From the NCBI GenBank assembly GCA_036250225.1, contig JAPZLL010000010.1, positions 744,001 to 808,000 of the forward strand: DNA of 64,000 nt, read 5' to 3'. Under the pieces are notes generated by a model. The model was not told the DNA's origin and made no database searches. It was given only the letters and a program-made list of their open reading frames with translations. The DNA comes from Cercophora sp. LCS_1 (taxonomy: Eukaryota > Ascomycota > Sordariomycetes > Sordariales > Lasiosphaeriaceae). The position numbers and the translations under genes were made by a program. Of this stretch, positions 44,256 to 54,586 are shown piece by piece (the first letter of the stretch is position 1; the number at the start of each line of letters is the position of its first letter).

Positions 44256-46039
44256 CTAGCGGCTCAAAGGTTTCTCCAAGTCACCCTTCTGACAAGTGAT
44301 GCACCTGTCGGCGAACTTCCCGTCGAAACAGATGTTTTTCGCATGGATACTACCGGGGCGCATTTGACCAATGTCCACCAACTTCTCGGCCAAATCCATC
44401 CACCCCTCAAGATTGTCGCTATCATCCCTGCGGCGATAGAAACAACAGAAACCAAAGAAGAAGCCGTCCCAGATCTCGTCATCATAGCATTCCATATCTC
44501 TTGGGAGGTTCGGGCGAAGAGTAAGCCTGAATCCCATGCTCTCCCAGAGGCTCCAAACCTCGTCATAGTCCTCCTCCTCGAAATCCGTGTACAAATAGGC
44601 CCACTTGTCCTCCATGATACCCCCGTCCGAGACGAGCTTCAGCTCTTTGAAGCGAGGATTGCGAATCTTGGCCGAGTAAGCGAGGTCCTCGAGAGCTTCG
44701 ACGGACGGGTACCAGTCGATCTGACTGTCGCGGTAGCTGAGAGATCGAATCGTCACCTTCTCAATCATCGGACAGTCTCGGATCAACACAGACAGGTTGT
44801 CGTCGCCATTAATGTAGAACGCGCGGGATCCAATGGTGAGCTCTCGCAGGGAAAAGAAGCCCAGCAAGATCGGGTGCGGACTCCGATGAGGGTGGTAAAT
44901 CTCGTCCACCTCGGGCTCCTCGAGGAGCGTCAGCCTCTCAATCTTGGTGGCCACCTTGGCATTGACCAGCATGCCGACAATCTCCTCGGGAGAGGGGATC
45001 TTCGAGGGTTCCACCCTCTCCCCGCTGTTGGTGTCGAGCAGGGAGCGGTTCATGTCCCGGCTGTCCAGACGCGAGATGGCAAATTCCACCAAGTCAGGCG
45101 AGCACGACTCGATCAGGCCCGCGAGCCCCTTGTCGCCGAGCCAGCAGTTGCCCAGCTTCAAGCTGGTGATCTGGCGGCGGGCCCCAGACCCAAGGAGGTG
45201 GGACTGGGACTGGTACATCCCGCCCGACGCGTTCTCAACACGGAGGGCCTCCAGGCCCGGCGCCGCGCGGAGAAACCACAGGATGCAGTGGACGGGGATT
45301 CCATCCAGCGTGCGACAACGGACGAAATCCGGGCGCTTCGGATACACCAGCGCAAGCTTCTTCAGCGCAGGGAGGCTGGGCTCCCGTAGGGCGTGGGGAC
45401 CCCAGCCGGCGTCCTTGAAGAGGTCCCAGACCTCCAAGGGGATCCGGGCATTGGTGGCATTGCTGCACAAAAGCAGCAAGACCAGCAGCAGCCGGACCTT
45501 GGTCATATGCCCAGCGCAACGCTTCTCCACCTCCTCCGCAGTCGACTTGTCGAGCCCATACTAGGAGATCAACTTTTCCCAATCCTCATAGTCGGTCATA
45601 GCGCTGGTAGTGTTCAGCTCGAGGCAAAAATAGTCCTCAATGTCGATCAGCTTGACCAGGGATGCAAAGTACTCGGAGCGCGAAAGGGTGAGGGCGAGAC
45701 CCGGGAGATTGATGCCATGGAACTGGATGCCATGGGGATTCGGCTTGCCAATGACGATGTGCTGGTACAGGGCTTCTTGGGCGACGACAGAAAGGCGCTT
45801 GCAGGTCTTGATGAGGTTCAGGAGCGCGGTTCTCGAGCCAGACTTGACAAGCTGGTTGACTATCTCCCGAAGAACTTCGTTGGGGAGTTTGACAAGAGGA
45901 CCCCGCTGCACTACAACTTGGGACCGGGCTGCTGAGGGTATAGAGGGGTGCCTGACGAGAGCCTGTTCGTTGTTGCTAGAAGCAGATGAGGTTAGGACAA
46001 GAATTATTTGGTTGATAGACGGAGAACTTACCTCGCCAT
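44256..46039 (-). pseudogene. F-box/LRR-like protein gene with an in-frame TAG
   Basis: The first exon (46032..46039) encodes MAS across a 55-nt intron (45977..46031). The main exon carries the F-box (VKLPNEVLREIVNQLVKSG, about residues 27-45). The frame meets TAG at 45561..45563 after DWEKLIS, then continues in the same frame for about 435 codons to 44256. That continuation has leucine-rich segments such as ITSLKLGNCWLGDKGLAGLIE and LTLLEEPEVDEIYHPH. Both halves match the tandem paralogue at 46702..48635 in order. Either this is a recent nonsense allele, the stop is read through, or a 99-nt intron ending at this very TAG removes it. The last would delete residues that the paralogue keeps. 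F-box proteins recruit substrates to SCF ubiquitin ligases. Confidence 0.7.
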
Positions 46040-46701
46040 CCTGACGGGTAGCTGCGATGGGTAGCGAACTAGTTCGACAGGAGAAATACAATCGACGCAG
46101 TCGGGGAAGAGAAGGTTGCAGGTTGCGAAAGGGAATTTGCAGTTGCGAGAGGAAGAAGTTGAAGTTACTGCAAGGGCTCGTAGGAACTGCTGATGGCTGC
46201 AGAGAAGAAGAGGAGTTCGGTGGGGCTGGCGAAAGAATAAAAACTTGACACCAACGAAAGGAGCTTCGGCCACTTTCTCATCACTGTGGTGGTGAAAATG
46301 GCGACGCCGCTTATTAATTATCAAAGGGCTGATAATGCCAGCCATAAGCGTGTATATTGACAACGAACGCCGAGATCCAACTGTGGATGCCCTTGGGTAA
46401 TTGTGCTTTCTGCTTCTCGAGTTGAATATGCATGTCCTATTTATAGTTTTCCTTTAGCAGTTTCTGCCTTGCCTCTATGAGCTACTCTCCAGCACTGAGA
46501 AGTTTTTTAATATGTAACATCTGTTCATGAAGAGAGTCAAAGTCAAAGTGCAGTTCAGGAACTTTCATCACGTCCACCAGCTTCCACAAAGCAGTTCAAG
46601 CCTGAAAATAACAGATTACCCTTTGCGAGGTTCGCCTTGGTAGATATCTACCTACTCAAGCTATGGTACAAGTCCCCACATAATTCTACACCAACAACGG
46701 C
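46040..46701. other. Gap between tandem F-box genes
   Basis: About 660 bases, relatively AT-rich around 46380-46680, should carry the promoter of the first F-box gene. No gene was found. Confidence 0.4.
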
Positions 46702-48635
46702 CTACTCATTGATTCTACCATAAAAATAGGAATAGGGTCCAGCGAAATGCGCGCCATCCTCGTTCTCCTCGCCCTCCCAATCCTCATCATCAGAATGCTC
46801 ACAATACGCCCCAATCCAATCGCAGTAACCACCTTCATGAAGGTCCATCTCGGTGATCTCTCCCCTGCCGACCAGCTCACTGGCCGGCATCTTCCACGCC
46901 GCATCGTTACGGCCTCTTCCGCCGTCGAAGTCGTAAAAGAAACCGTCCACGTTCTCGTCGTCGTAATGATCCTCCATATCCTTGGGCAACAGCGGGCGGA
47001 GCAGGAATCTGATACCGGCATTCTCCAGCGCAGGGATGTGGTCGCCCTCGACGAGCGACATCTTCAGGTTGTCCCAGTTTACTGAGAGGATATTACCCAC
47101 CGAGACGAGCTTGAGTCGGTTGAAGCCAGTACCCCTGGCAGCTTCGACGAGCTGTAGGACCATGTAGGGTGTGAGCAGGTTGGCGCCGAGCAGCTCGATG
47201 GTGAGACTCTCTAGCTTGGGGCAATCCTTCAGTAGGCGTGCGAGGCTGTCGTCGGTGTCAAAGGGCCTGAACGCGGCGCCGCCGAGTTTGAGCTCCTTCA
47301 CGGAGTGGAAGCCCTCGAGGGAAATGTTCCGGGGAGTACCGCCGGGTGTATACCAGCCGCGGACCTTTGGCTCTTCGGAGATCGTCAACTTCTCAATCGT
47401 CACTGCTGCGCCTGGTGTGACTAGCATTGCGATGACCGTGTCGGGGGTCGGGATGTCCCAGGTGCGGGCTTCGGCCCAGTTCCAACTAGAGGCGTAAAAG
47501 GGACCGGCAGCATCGCACCAGGTCCAGGTGTAAACACGGGTGAGTCTGAACTCGGTCAAACGGGGGGAACAGGCCTCGATCAGCTCCTCCAAGTTGCGGC
47601 GACTCAGGTAGCACTGGTTCAGAACCAGCGATGTGATGTGAGAGTTGGCTCTGGCGGGGAGTTGGCGACCACGTCCGATAGACGGGCCGACGGTGCTGGT
47701 GACGGCAAGGGATTCCAGGACGGGAGACGCGCGGAGGAACCACACAATGGCGTGGAAGGGGATTCCATTGCTCTGGTACGGGTGACAGAAGCACGACAGC
47801 TTGCGGTTCGTGAGACTGAGATGCTTGAGAGCGCCGAAATGAGGCTTGATAATGGCTTTGATCGACTGCTGTGCCATGTCCCACTTGTCGATAGCAAGCC
47901 GGAAACTAGTGACGTTGGGCGACAGGCAGAGAAGAAGCAGGGCCATGCGCAGGGAGAGCACGTTGTATGTCGACTGCATGTCGGTGTTCCGCTCGCTATC
48001 GTCCCGCTGGATGGACCTCATGGTCTCGAAGTTGTGGAGGCCGTAGCGGCTGAGGACCAGGCTCATCAGCGGAGTCACTGTATTCTGGATGAAGCAGTCA
48101 ACTGGACTGTGGCAGTCGGGGTGGCCAAACGGCACGATGCCATTGTAGTCCTCGAGGCGGAGAATCTTGATGAGAGATGCCAGGTTTCCGTTCTTCGCAA
48201 GGGACAGGACAAGGCCGGGGAGGTTCAAATCTGGGTACCAGAAATGATGCAGAGGCGACTTGATCTCGGAAAAGTGCTGGGTTCTGCCGGCGCCGATCTC
48301 TTCGTAGAGCATGTGCTGAGTCAGATCGTGGAAGCGCTTGTTAGTTCGGCCGAGTTTCGCCAGCGAGCAGTTGTCCCAGCGTTTTCCGTTACGAACGGCG
48401 GCACAGATCTGGAGCAGCAGTTCGTTCGGGAGGCGGAGGATCGGGGCATCCGCGGCCATTGTCACTGGCTCGGGCTCGGGCTCAGAGTCAGGGCGAGGGT
48501 TCTTGCCATTCCGCTTGGGATGACGGCCCTTCTTGGGGCTATAGAGTGTGTTAGAAAAACGGAAATCCAGTCTTCTGTTGGGCTTGTTGTTGGCTAATTT
48601 GCTTACCGGGCGCTCTTCTTCCAGCCGCGAGACAT
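46702..48635 (-). CDS. F-box/LRR-like protein, intact paralogue
   Basis: Exons 48607..48635 and 46702..48538 join over a 68-nt intron (GTAAGC..TAG, phase 2) to give 621 residues. The start MSRGWKKSARPKKGRHPKRNG is a basic head, followed by an acidic E-P repeat. The F-box (ILRLPNELLLQICAAV, about 42-57) and a long leucine-rich region follow, with units such as SLVLNQCYLSRRNLEELIEAC and LEKLTI-like strands. The acidic C-terminus contains EHSDDEDWEGEENEDG. It and the neighbouring copy (44256..46039) share gene layout (a tiny first exon and a large second), domain order and motifs (DLNLPGLVLSL against INLPGLALTL). They are therefore a tandem duplication. The role is probably as a substrate adaptor for SCF ubiquitin ligase; the substrate is unknown. 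Confidence 0.82.
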
Positions 48636-49147
48636 CCCGGTTGATTCGAGAGGGTGCCAGGCAGTCCAGAAAGAGAAAACTAGATCGAGATCAGAATTGA
48701 CAAATGCTCTGGGGTTTCCAGTGGAAGAACCCTAGCAGTTCTCACCAACCTGCCTAGGGCAAACGAAAGTTGTTGGGAGAGAAGGAAGACTGCGGATCGG
48801 AAAAGGCTGCAAGCTTCCAGTCTGTCAGTTGTCAGAGGCGGTGACTTAACTTGTTGGCTGCAAGGCGCTCTGGGTTTCCGAGGCAGGAGCACTGGACCTG
48901 ACTGAGGCACACGTTCCCTGGGCCACCTGCACACCAGGCAACCCCGGACAAATGACGGCACAACACCCAAGACAGCATTTCAGACCTGCATTGTCAAAGG
49001 GTTTCAATCCAGAACTTGACCGCAGATTCCGCTCAGAGCCAGAGAAACAGCAAATCTATTGACTTTTGACACATACAGATGCAAATGCAATGCGGGTACC
49101 CGGCCTCTACCGTTCACAAAGAAAGAAACTTCCCACAAGTAGCATGT
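48636..49147. other. Intergenic region
   Basis: About 500 bases without a supportable gene. This is the upstream region of the F-box gene and the 3' flank of the AA9 gene. Confidence 0.4.
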
Positions 49148-50041
49148 TCAACTCTGAAACGCCTCCGTCCTCCTCGCAACAAACGGAACCGTCCTCGTCC
49201 CCGTCACCCTCACCGCGACACCGTCCCTCACGCTCGCGCTCCCCTTCTGCTCCCCGTGCGGCACAGGCAGAGCATTAGCCGCCACCGTGGGTCCCGGCAC
49301 CACATACTCGGTCAACGTCTTGAAAACATCGATAAAAATCCCGGGGTCATCAGCCTTGTACAGCTTTGTAGCTGGCGCACCGTCCAAGACAAACGGCAGC
49401 GTTTGCGTCCCTTCCCGCGGCGGGGTAACCCACAGGTTCATGCATAGCGGATAGTTCTGCGCGCCGTTGGCGTTTTTGGCAAAGTGCAATGCTATCGCTT
49501 CATGCCGAAGCACATATGGACCGGGCTTGAGACCAGAGGGGATGTGCACGCTCCAGCTGTTGTTGTTGGCGATCATGACGTGGGATGCCCATTGGCCTGG
49601 GGGTCCTTCGTTCTGGTTGATGAGCACGGGGCCTGAGTTGTCGATTTTGGTCCAGAGGAGTTGGGTCTTGTTGACGGAAGCGCAGCCGTCGGCGGTGCCC
49701 TCACAGGGTGCGAGGTAGGAGAGGACCGGGCCGGGGTGGCCGTAGGGCCATCCGTTCCATTGCACGTGGACGGTGTCGCCTGCGGGGATGGGCGCATGGA
49801 ATGGGGTTGATTTGCCGTTGAGATGACAGGAGATTTCGGGGGTTGTGTAGTTTACTGGGCCGACGAAGCCGGCGTCGGGGTTGTCGGACGACCAGCCTAC
49901 CCGGTCGGGGTAGTTGGTTTTGCCCGGACGCGGGTCGTAGCCGTGGTAGAGCTCGCCATTGATGATGATGTAGGCGAGGTTGGAGTGTGCGATGACGGAA
50001 GGGAGGACGGTAAGGAGGAGGAAGAGGAAGAGCTGCGTCAT
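49148..50041 (-). CDS. AA9 lytic polysaccharide monooxygenase (no CBM)
   Basis: This is a secreted copper enzyme that oxidatively cleaves cellulose or related beta-glucans. A single exon encodes 297 residues. Signal cleavage after residue 18 leaves His19 as the mature N-terminus (HSNLAYIIING), required for the histidine brace. The second copper ligand is the His in WPYGHPGPVLSYLAPC (His102). Conserved RHEAIALH and GAQNYPLCMNLWV supply the axial Tyr and the nearby Gln. Four main cysteines (ISC, APC, DGC, PLC) are in place. The C-terminus after about residue 215 is a short, non-catalytic extension without a cellulose-binding module or GPI signal. The frame extends to 50386, but the ATG at 50041 opens the signal peptide. 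Confidence 0.93.
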   Translation of the reverse strand: MTQLFLFLLLTVLPSVIAHSNLAYIIINGELYHGYDPRPGKTNYPDRVGWSSDNPDAGFVGPVNYTTPEISCHLNGKSTPFHAPIPAGDTVHVQWNGWPYGHPGPVLSYLAPCEGTADGCASVNKTQLLWTKIDNSGPVLINQNEGPPGQWASHVMIANNNSWSVHIPSGLKPGPYVLRHEAIALHFAKNANGAQNYPLCMNLWVTPPREGTQTLPFVLDGAPATKLYKADDPGIFIDVFKTLTEYVVPGPTVAANALPVPHGEQKGSASVRDGVAVRVTGTRTVPFVARRTEAFQS

Positions 50042-51099
50042 CGTGGGCGGGAGGAGGGGGCGGGAATGTGCAGTGGATGACGGCTTATGGGCACGGCCTA
50101 TAGAGGGCTTTTGAGATCGATCTGGTGAATTGTTCCGGGTCGGCGGTGGGAGGTGCACGGGAGCGATATTGCAAGCTATACGGCAGCGATATTTATCCTG
50201 ATTGCCCTTGTGATTCTCTCGCCGCGTGGCGGCTTTGAGAGCAGGGCGTTGGGTTGGAGGAAGATCATCTGGGGGATGCGAGATGTAGATCTCCGGGCTT
50301 TTAATGCTTGACCACCCACCTCTCGGCCGTTCTTCCCGTCTGCGTGCCCGGTTTCCCGGGTCGATCACTCTGTCTGCCGTGGCCAAGCATCACGGAGCAC
50401 ACGCGACGCGGCACGCATACGCATCCGCCGCGATGCGGAAGAGGAACAGTCCCAAGACTTCCTCGGCCGAGCGCGCATTTATGCGGCACAAGGTAATCCA
50501 AGGCCTTGGAATTGCCGAGCATGAAGAACCGTTTGTCAGGCTTCATATGGTGGTAGTGTCTCCGGGTGGTGAGGGGCTTTAATGGCTCCTGTCAAAAAGC
50601 TGTCAATGGCTGTGCTATGGCGGGTAAAATCTGGACGAGTCGCTGTTGATCGCCGGTAGCCGAGCAATCAGCGGGACCCCAATGTGGAGTGCGCTCATAT
50701 ATCTGAGGAAGTTGCTCTTCCGCTTTTGTCAATCTCGGAGACTGCCGTTCGGCGCCCAGTCCTGACCCCAGATTTCCTCGATTCCCGGATCCGCAACCGT
50801 TCTGGAAGCCTGCAATCTAGCTGTAGGGACGGCGGGAAGATCCCCCGGCTTTTTGGCCGAGCTCGCGTGTTGTGCCGAAATCTGAGACGACGGTGCCGTC
50901 ATGCTGTCGATCATAATGCTCTGTATGGATCTAGCGGGGTGTGCCTCTAGGTGGTCAATACGAACTTGGGGCTAGAAGCGATTGGTGATGTTTTCTCCTG
51001 TGTTTGTAGTAGTTTGCCGTGGGTGCGAAAGACATCGACGCTAGAGACCAAGGGTGGACGTACTTTTGGGGTGCTAGCGGGACCACTTTCACCAAACAA
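50042..51099. other. Intergenic region upstream of AA9 gene and tRNA
   Basis: About 1 kb with no supportable gene. The AA9 promoter lies at its left end. Confidence 0.4.
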
Positions 51100-51171
51100 G
51101 CCCGCTTGGCTCAGTGGTAGAGCGTATCACTAGTAATGATAAGGTCATCAGTTCGATTCTGATAGTGGGCA
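51100..51171 (+). tRNA. tRNA-Thr (anticodon AGU), intronless
   Basis: The 72-base cloverleaf folds fully. The acceptor stem GCCCGCT pairs with AGTGGGC (one G-U), the D arm contains GCTCAGTGGTAGAGC, and the anticodon stem TATCA/TGATA closes loop CTAGTAA with AGT at 51132-51134. The T arm is ATCAG-TTCGATT-CTGAT. The discriminator is A. T-rich tracts at about 51177 and 51183 can act as RNA polymerase III terminators. Confidence 0.95.
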
Positions 51172-52084
51172 TTTACTTTTGCTTTTTGACCGAGTACGGC
51201 ATTTACGTAGTTGTTTCGTGTCCAAGTCGCACGCCCGCCCGTACTGTTGGAAAATGTGCTCAGTACTAATCTCTTTATTTCTTTTTTCCCGTCCTTCTAC
51301 CCTCTTGACCAATGCAAGAGCGCAACTCTAAGCTTCATACCTGTCAAGTCCCCGACGTCGACTTTTAAGTGGTACCCCTAATCGTTTTTTTCTCTAGGGC
51401 CAGACGGCTGTTTAAACATTCAGTCAGGTCCAGGATTTCCTGACGCCCTGATCAACGAAAACCAGCTAGTGCCCGAGACTATCAAGAGCACAGATAGAAC
51501 CAACCGGAAACCAGCAGACAAAAGTGAAAATTGCATCCATGTCAGGATTGGAGGGTCGCAGGCAGGGAGGCGTCCGTATGACATGCTCCAGGGCACAGTG
51601 GTATTTCTCCCCGCTAATCAGGTGTTTTCGTCTCCACAAGGGCTGGCCAGAATACATGAGGCTCCGAAATCCCGCAGCTATGTATGCTGATGAAAGCCAG
51701 AAGTGCATCTTCCAGGATGCTTAGGAAGCAAAGGGGCGGATTGCGCACAGTAATGGCTCTTCTAGTGCGTGGACCCTTTCCTTGACGGTTGAAACCCTGG
51801 TTAGCCCGAAGAGCAGCGATACAAATTCTGCACACAGCGAATGGAGTATCAGGGCGTGACTCTGCATCTAGACAAGATTTCTCTAGGCGTATAGGTGCCA
51901 AAAATGAATTTAGTTTGACGCTATAATTACTCAGCTCGTTGCACAGCAAAAATTCTGGCCTGGCTGATGGTACTGTCCCAAAGGTGCAATTGGGCCCAGT
52001 GCCCTCGTCCCCGAGGACATGGTTAAGACGAGGTAGTTCCCTTGCTATCTCGGCGGTCAGCCTTCCTGTGTCCTCAAATTCGTC
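51172..52084. other. Intergenic region
   Basis: About 900 bases. A minus-strand frame of 187 codons (51614..52177) lacks an ATG and overlaps the kinase relic; I regard it as chance. Nothing else was found. Confidence 0.4.
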
Positions 52085-52780
52085 GTCGAGATCGACAGTT
52101 TGCTCGGAACCCGTGTCTGCCTTGCACACAAGCCCTTGGGCCAGACCGTCAAAAGCATGCGCGATAGTTGGTTCCACGGAGAACGTGGAAAGCTCTCTGT
52201 AGACATCGCCAAGCCAATGCTACGCCACGTACTGAAAGGACTCGACTACCTCCATTCCCACGCGCATATCGTCCGTGCAGACTTACATGCAGGAACTATC
52301 ATATTCTCTGTCGACAACCAGTCCATCTTTCATGAAGAACAGGGCAATTCAAGTACCCCGAGCTCGTGACAGCGACGCCACTCGAGGCCGAAGCGAAGAC
52401 TCTCCAGGGGGAAGACAGGACAATGTTCCTGGCCTTTATCAGGAAAATGCTGCAGTGACCCCTCCGACAGCCCGACCGCGTGGCAGCTCCTTTGCGACCC
52501 GTGGGTGGAGGAATCGGGAACGTTGCCAGACTCAGACTCAGACTCAGACATAGACTCAAAAGAAGTGATCGTTCAGAAGGCCGACAAGGACGCCGACTCG
52601 GAGCTCACCGATATGGGTGATACCGGCATGGAGATTGATGGCCACGATCAAAATTCAGACTCGGACGGCGAGGCGGACATGGATATCGATAGCGACGATC
52701 AGGAGTCAGACTCGGGCGAAGAGGCCGACATGGAGGACATCGGCATGGAAGATACTGAGAACGATCAGGGAAAGGCTTAA
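52085..52780 (+). pseudogene. SRPK-type protein-kinase relic with acidic tail
   Basis: The middle of an SR-protein-kinase-like domain is present: GTRVCLAHKPLGQTVKSM, DIAKPMLRHVLKGLDYLH and the catalytic-loop region HIVRADLHAGTIIF. The N-lobe (glycine loop, Lys) is missing upstream. The frame then breaks. A second frame holds LQGEDRTMFLAFIRKMLQ, and a third resumes at DPSDSPTAWQLLCDPWV with a strongly acidic Asp/Ser/Glu tail to 52780. At least two frame changes and the loss of the activation segment make activity impossible. A transcript starting at the ATG near 52100 could still give an 89-residue peptide. The tail's repeated D-S-D and D-M-E units are unusual. Confidence 0.6.
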
Positions 52781-53074
52781 TCTTGGAACGGAGTAACGCG
52801 TCCACAATTGGGGTGTACAAAACATGATAGGATCGAGGACTACGCGTTCCTTGATAGCTGGAATTGCGTGTTCTTAGATAGCCAGGACCACGTGTTTCTA
52901 GATAGAAAAGTCCCCGGGACAGAGAAAAGAACAGAAAAAGTTGAAAATAGAAAGTTTCCCCCAATACCATCGTCACCAACCAACACGACGAATCAACCTA
53001 ATCCCAAACTACTAAGTTCCGACCCTCCCACCCTCCAGCTCCGTCTTGAATACACAATTATTTTCTCCAAATCT
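52781..53074. other. Short intergenic region
   Basis: Contains a local repeat of a TAGATAGC/TTCTTAGATAG-like unit near 52850-52910. No gene was found. Confidence 0.35.
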
Positions 53075-53475
53075 TTACGGAGAAGATCTTAAACACCGAA
53101 TCCTGCTCCCAGCGATATACTCATTGATGTTGATGCAGCCCTCGTTCGCCATAGGGCCAAGAAAATTGCCGGTGCAGCTCCCTCCATTGCCCGTCTTGTC
53201 GTCATACGCGTACCATCGCATATTTTCTCCGTCGAGGTCTTGGCCGTTGGTCAGGTAGACCGAGTTGGTTGTGTCGTCCATGGTGACATCGGTGAGGAAG
53301 AAGCTGTTGTGGCCGTAGTTCCAGTCGTTGCTGTTTCCTCTGATTAGCAACCGGTTGGTTGGAACGGGATAGCTGCAAATCACCAGGCTGTGTCCTTGTA
53401 TTCATTTGCCTTGGGACGGGTGAGGGCGCTGGCTGTGGCGGCTGCGGCGAGGAGGAGAAGGTTGGCGAGCTGCAT
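53075..53475 (-). CDS. Small secreted cysteine-containing protein
   Basis: Exons 53384..53475 and 53075..53330 join over a 53-nt intron (GTGATT, branch GCTAATC, acceptor CAG, phase 2) to give 115 residues. The splice forms TGC (Cys), so the text reads EYKDTAC/NDWNYGHNSFFLTDV. Without the splice the frame hits TGA. A signal peptide (MQLANLLLLAAAATASA) leads a mature protein of about 95 residues. It has four cysteines (TAC, GSC, EGC, IRC) and is rich in Asn, Asp and Tyr. I do not recognise the family. It is similar in style, not in sequence, to the secreted protein at 39202..39673. Confidence 0.7.
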
Positions 53476-54586
53476 TGTGATCTCTGTTGGTAGTGGCTTG
53501 GTAGATGGGGACTGGGGGATGGCCGGGGGATGCTGGGCTCGGTTGGGGCTCAAGGTCAGTATTTATCCTTTTAGGACAGGCTGGATCTCGGGTTTCTCAG
53601 CAAGAGCCTTGCATCTCGCTCGCCATTGCACAGAGTTGAGGTATCTCCCGACGTTGCATCGTCGCGGTTCTTTATTGTGCAACAGTACGAGGCCATCCAC
53701 AAGCACACTAGAAGGGATATCTCGCGTTCCGTGAGACCTTTGTAACCCGGATCCATAACACGGAGGTCAGTTATTGTAGGACAGTTGCTGTTGAAGCACG
53801 AACCTGGCTCTGGCAGGCTTGTACAGACTCGAAGCCTCCCGTCTTGTCCCCGCATTTTTCCGTGGCACAGGAAGACGGTAGACTACCTTGTTGTGAAATT
53901 GGAATGAACACCAGCATGAGGGGTTGCGGGCTTGCAACTCTCTATATAACATGAACTAGCAAACTATTGGTTATTACAAACACTGCCATTCTTGGTCTAA
54001 CAACGCAAAGTCTTCAGTCTTTCCAGCATGGCTGTCGTCAAAGAAGATGCCAATAAGAATAACGAGAACACAGCCCGTGCCTTGGAAATTTTGGTTTGAC
54101 CGAGCACTTTGAGCCGAATAATGAGATGCTATCATGCCCAAGATCTGACTTTTGAGGTCTTGGCTTGTTGGTTACTGAGAATCGCCCACACATCATCGAT
54201 GCGCAGAATTATTGACACTTGTTATGTGGCCTGCCTGAACCATTGACTCAATCGCATGCCGACTGCCCCCCCTCGCTAGGCTGCAAGCAGCGTGCAGCAC
54301 GGTGCTGATTGCGCGTCCTCAGGGGGGTTAGCTGCGCGAGTGATGCGGTGGCGCAGTCCCCGATTGGCCTGAAACCCCTGCACCCACCCCCGCAGGCATC
54401 CCTCTTAGCCTCTCAGCTCCCGACATGTCTAGACTTTTGAGGAGCCACAACCCGTCCTCATTCAAATGCACACGTCGGCAACTTCAAGCCAGGCAGCTGA
54501 ATTTTAACAGTTTAAATCAGTGCACCTAGAATCTTGTCAACACATTGACGGCATTCATTCGCAACGCTTCATCAGCGGCCTCGACA
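53476..54586. other. Intergenic region, divergent promoters
   Basis: About 1.1 kb lie between the small secreted protein (-) and the large orphan gene (+). No supportable gene was found. A GGGGGGTTAGC motif occurs near 54321. Confidence 0.4.

Noticed and set aside
51614..52177. Minus-strand open frame of 187 codons
   Set aside because: It begins at a non-ATG codon, has no ATG early in the frame, overlaps the recognisable kinase relic on the other strand and shows no domain.
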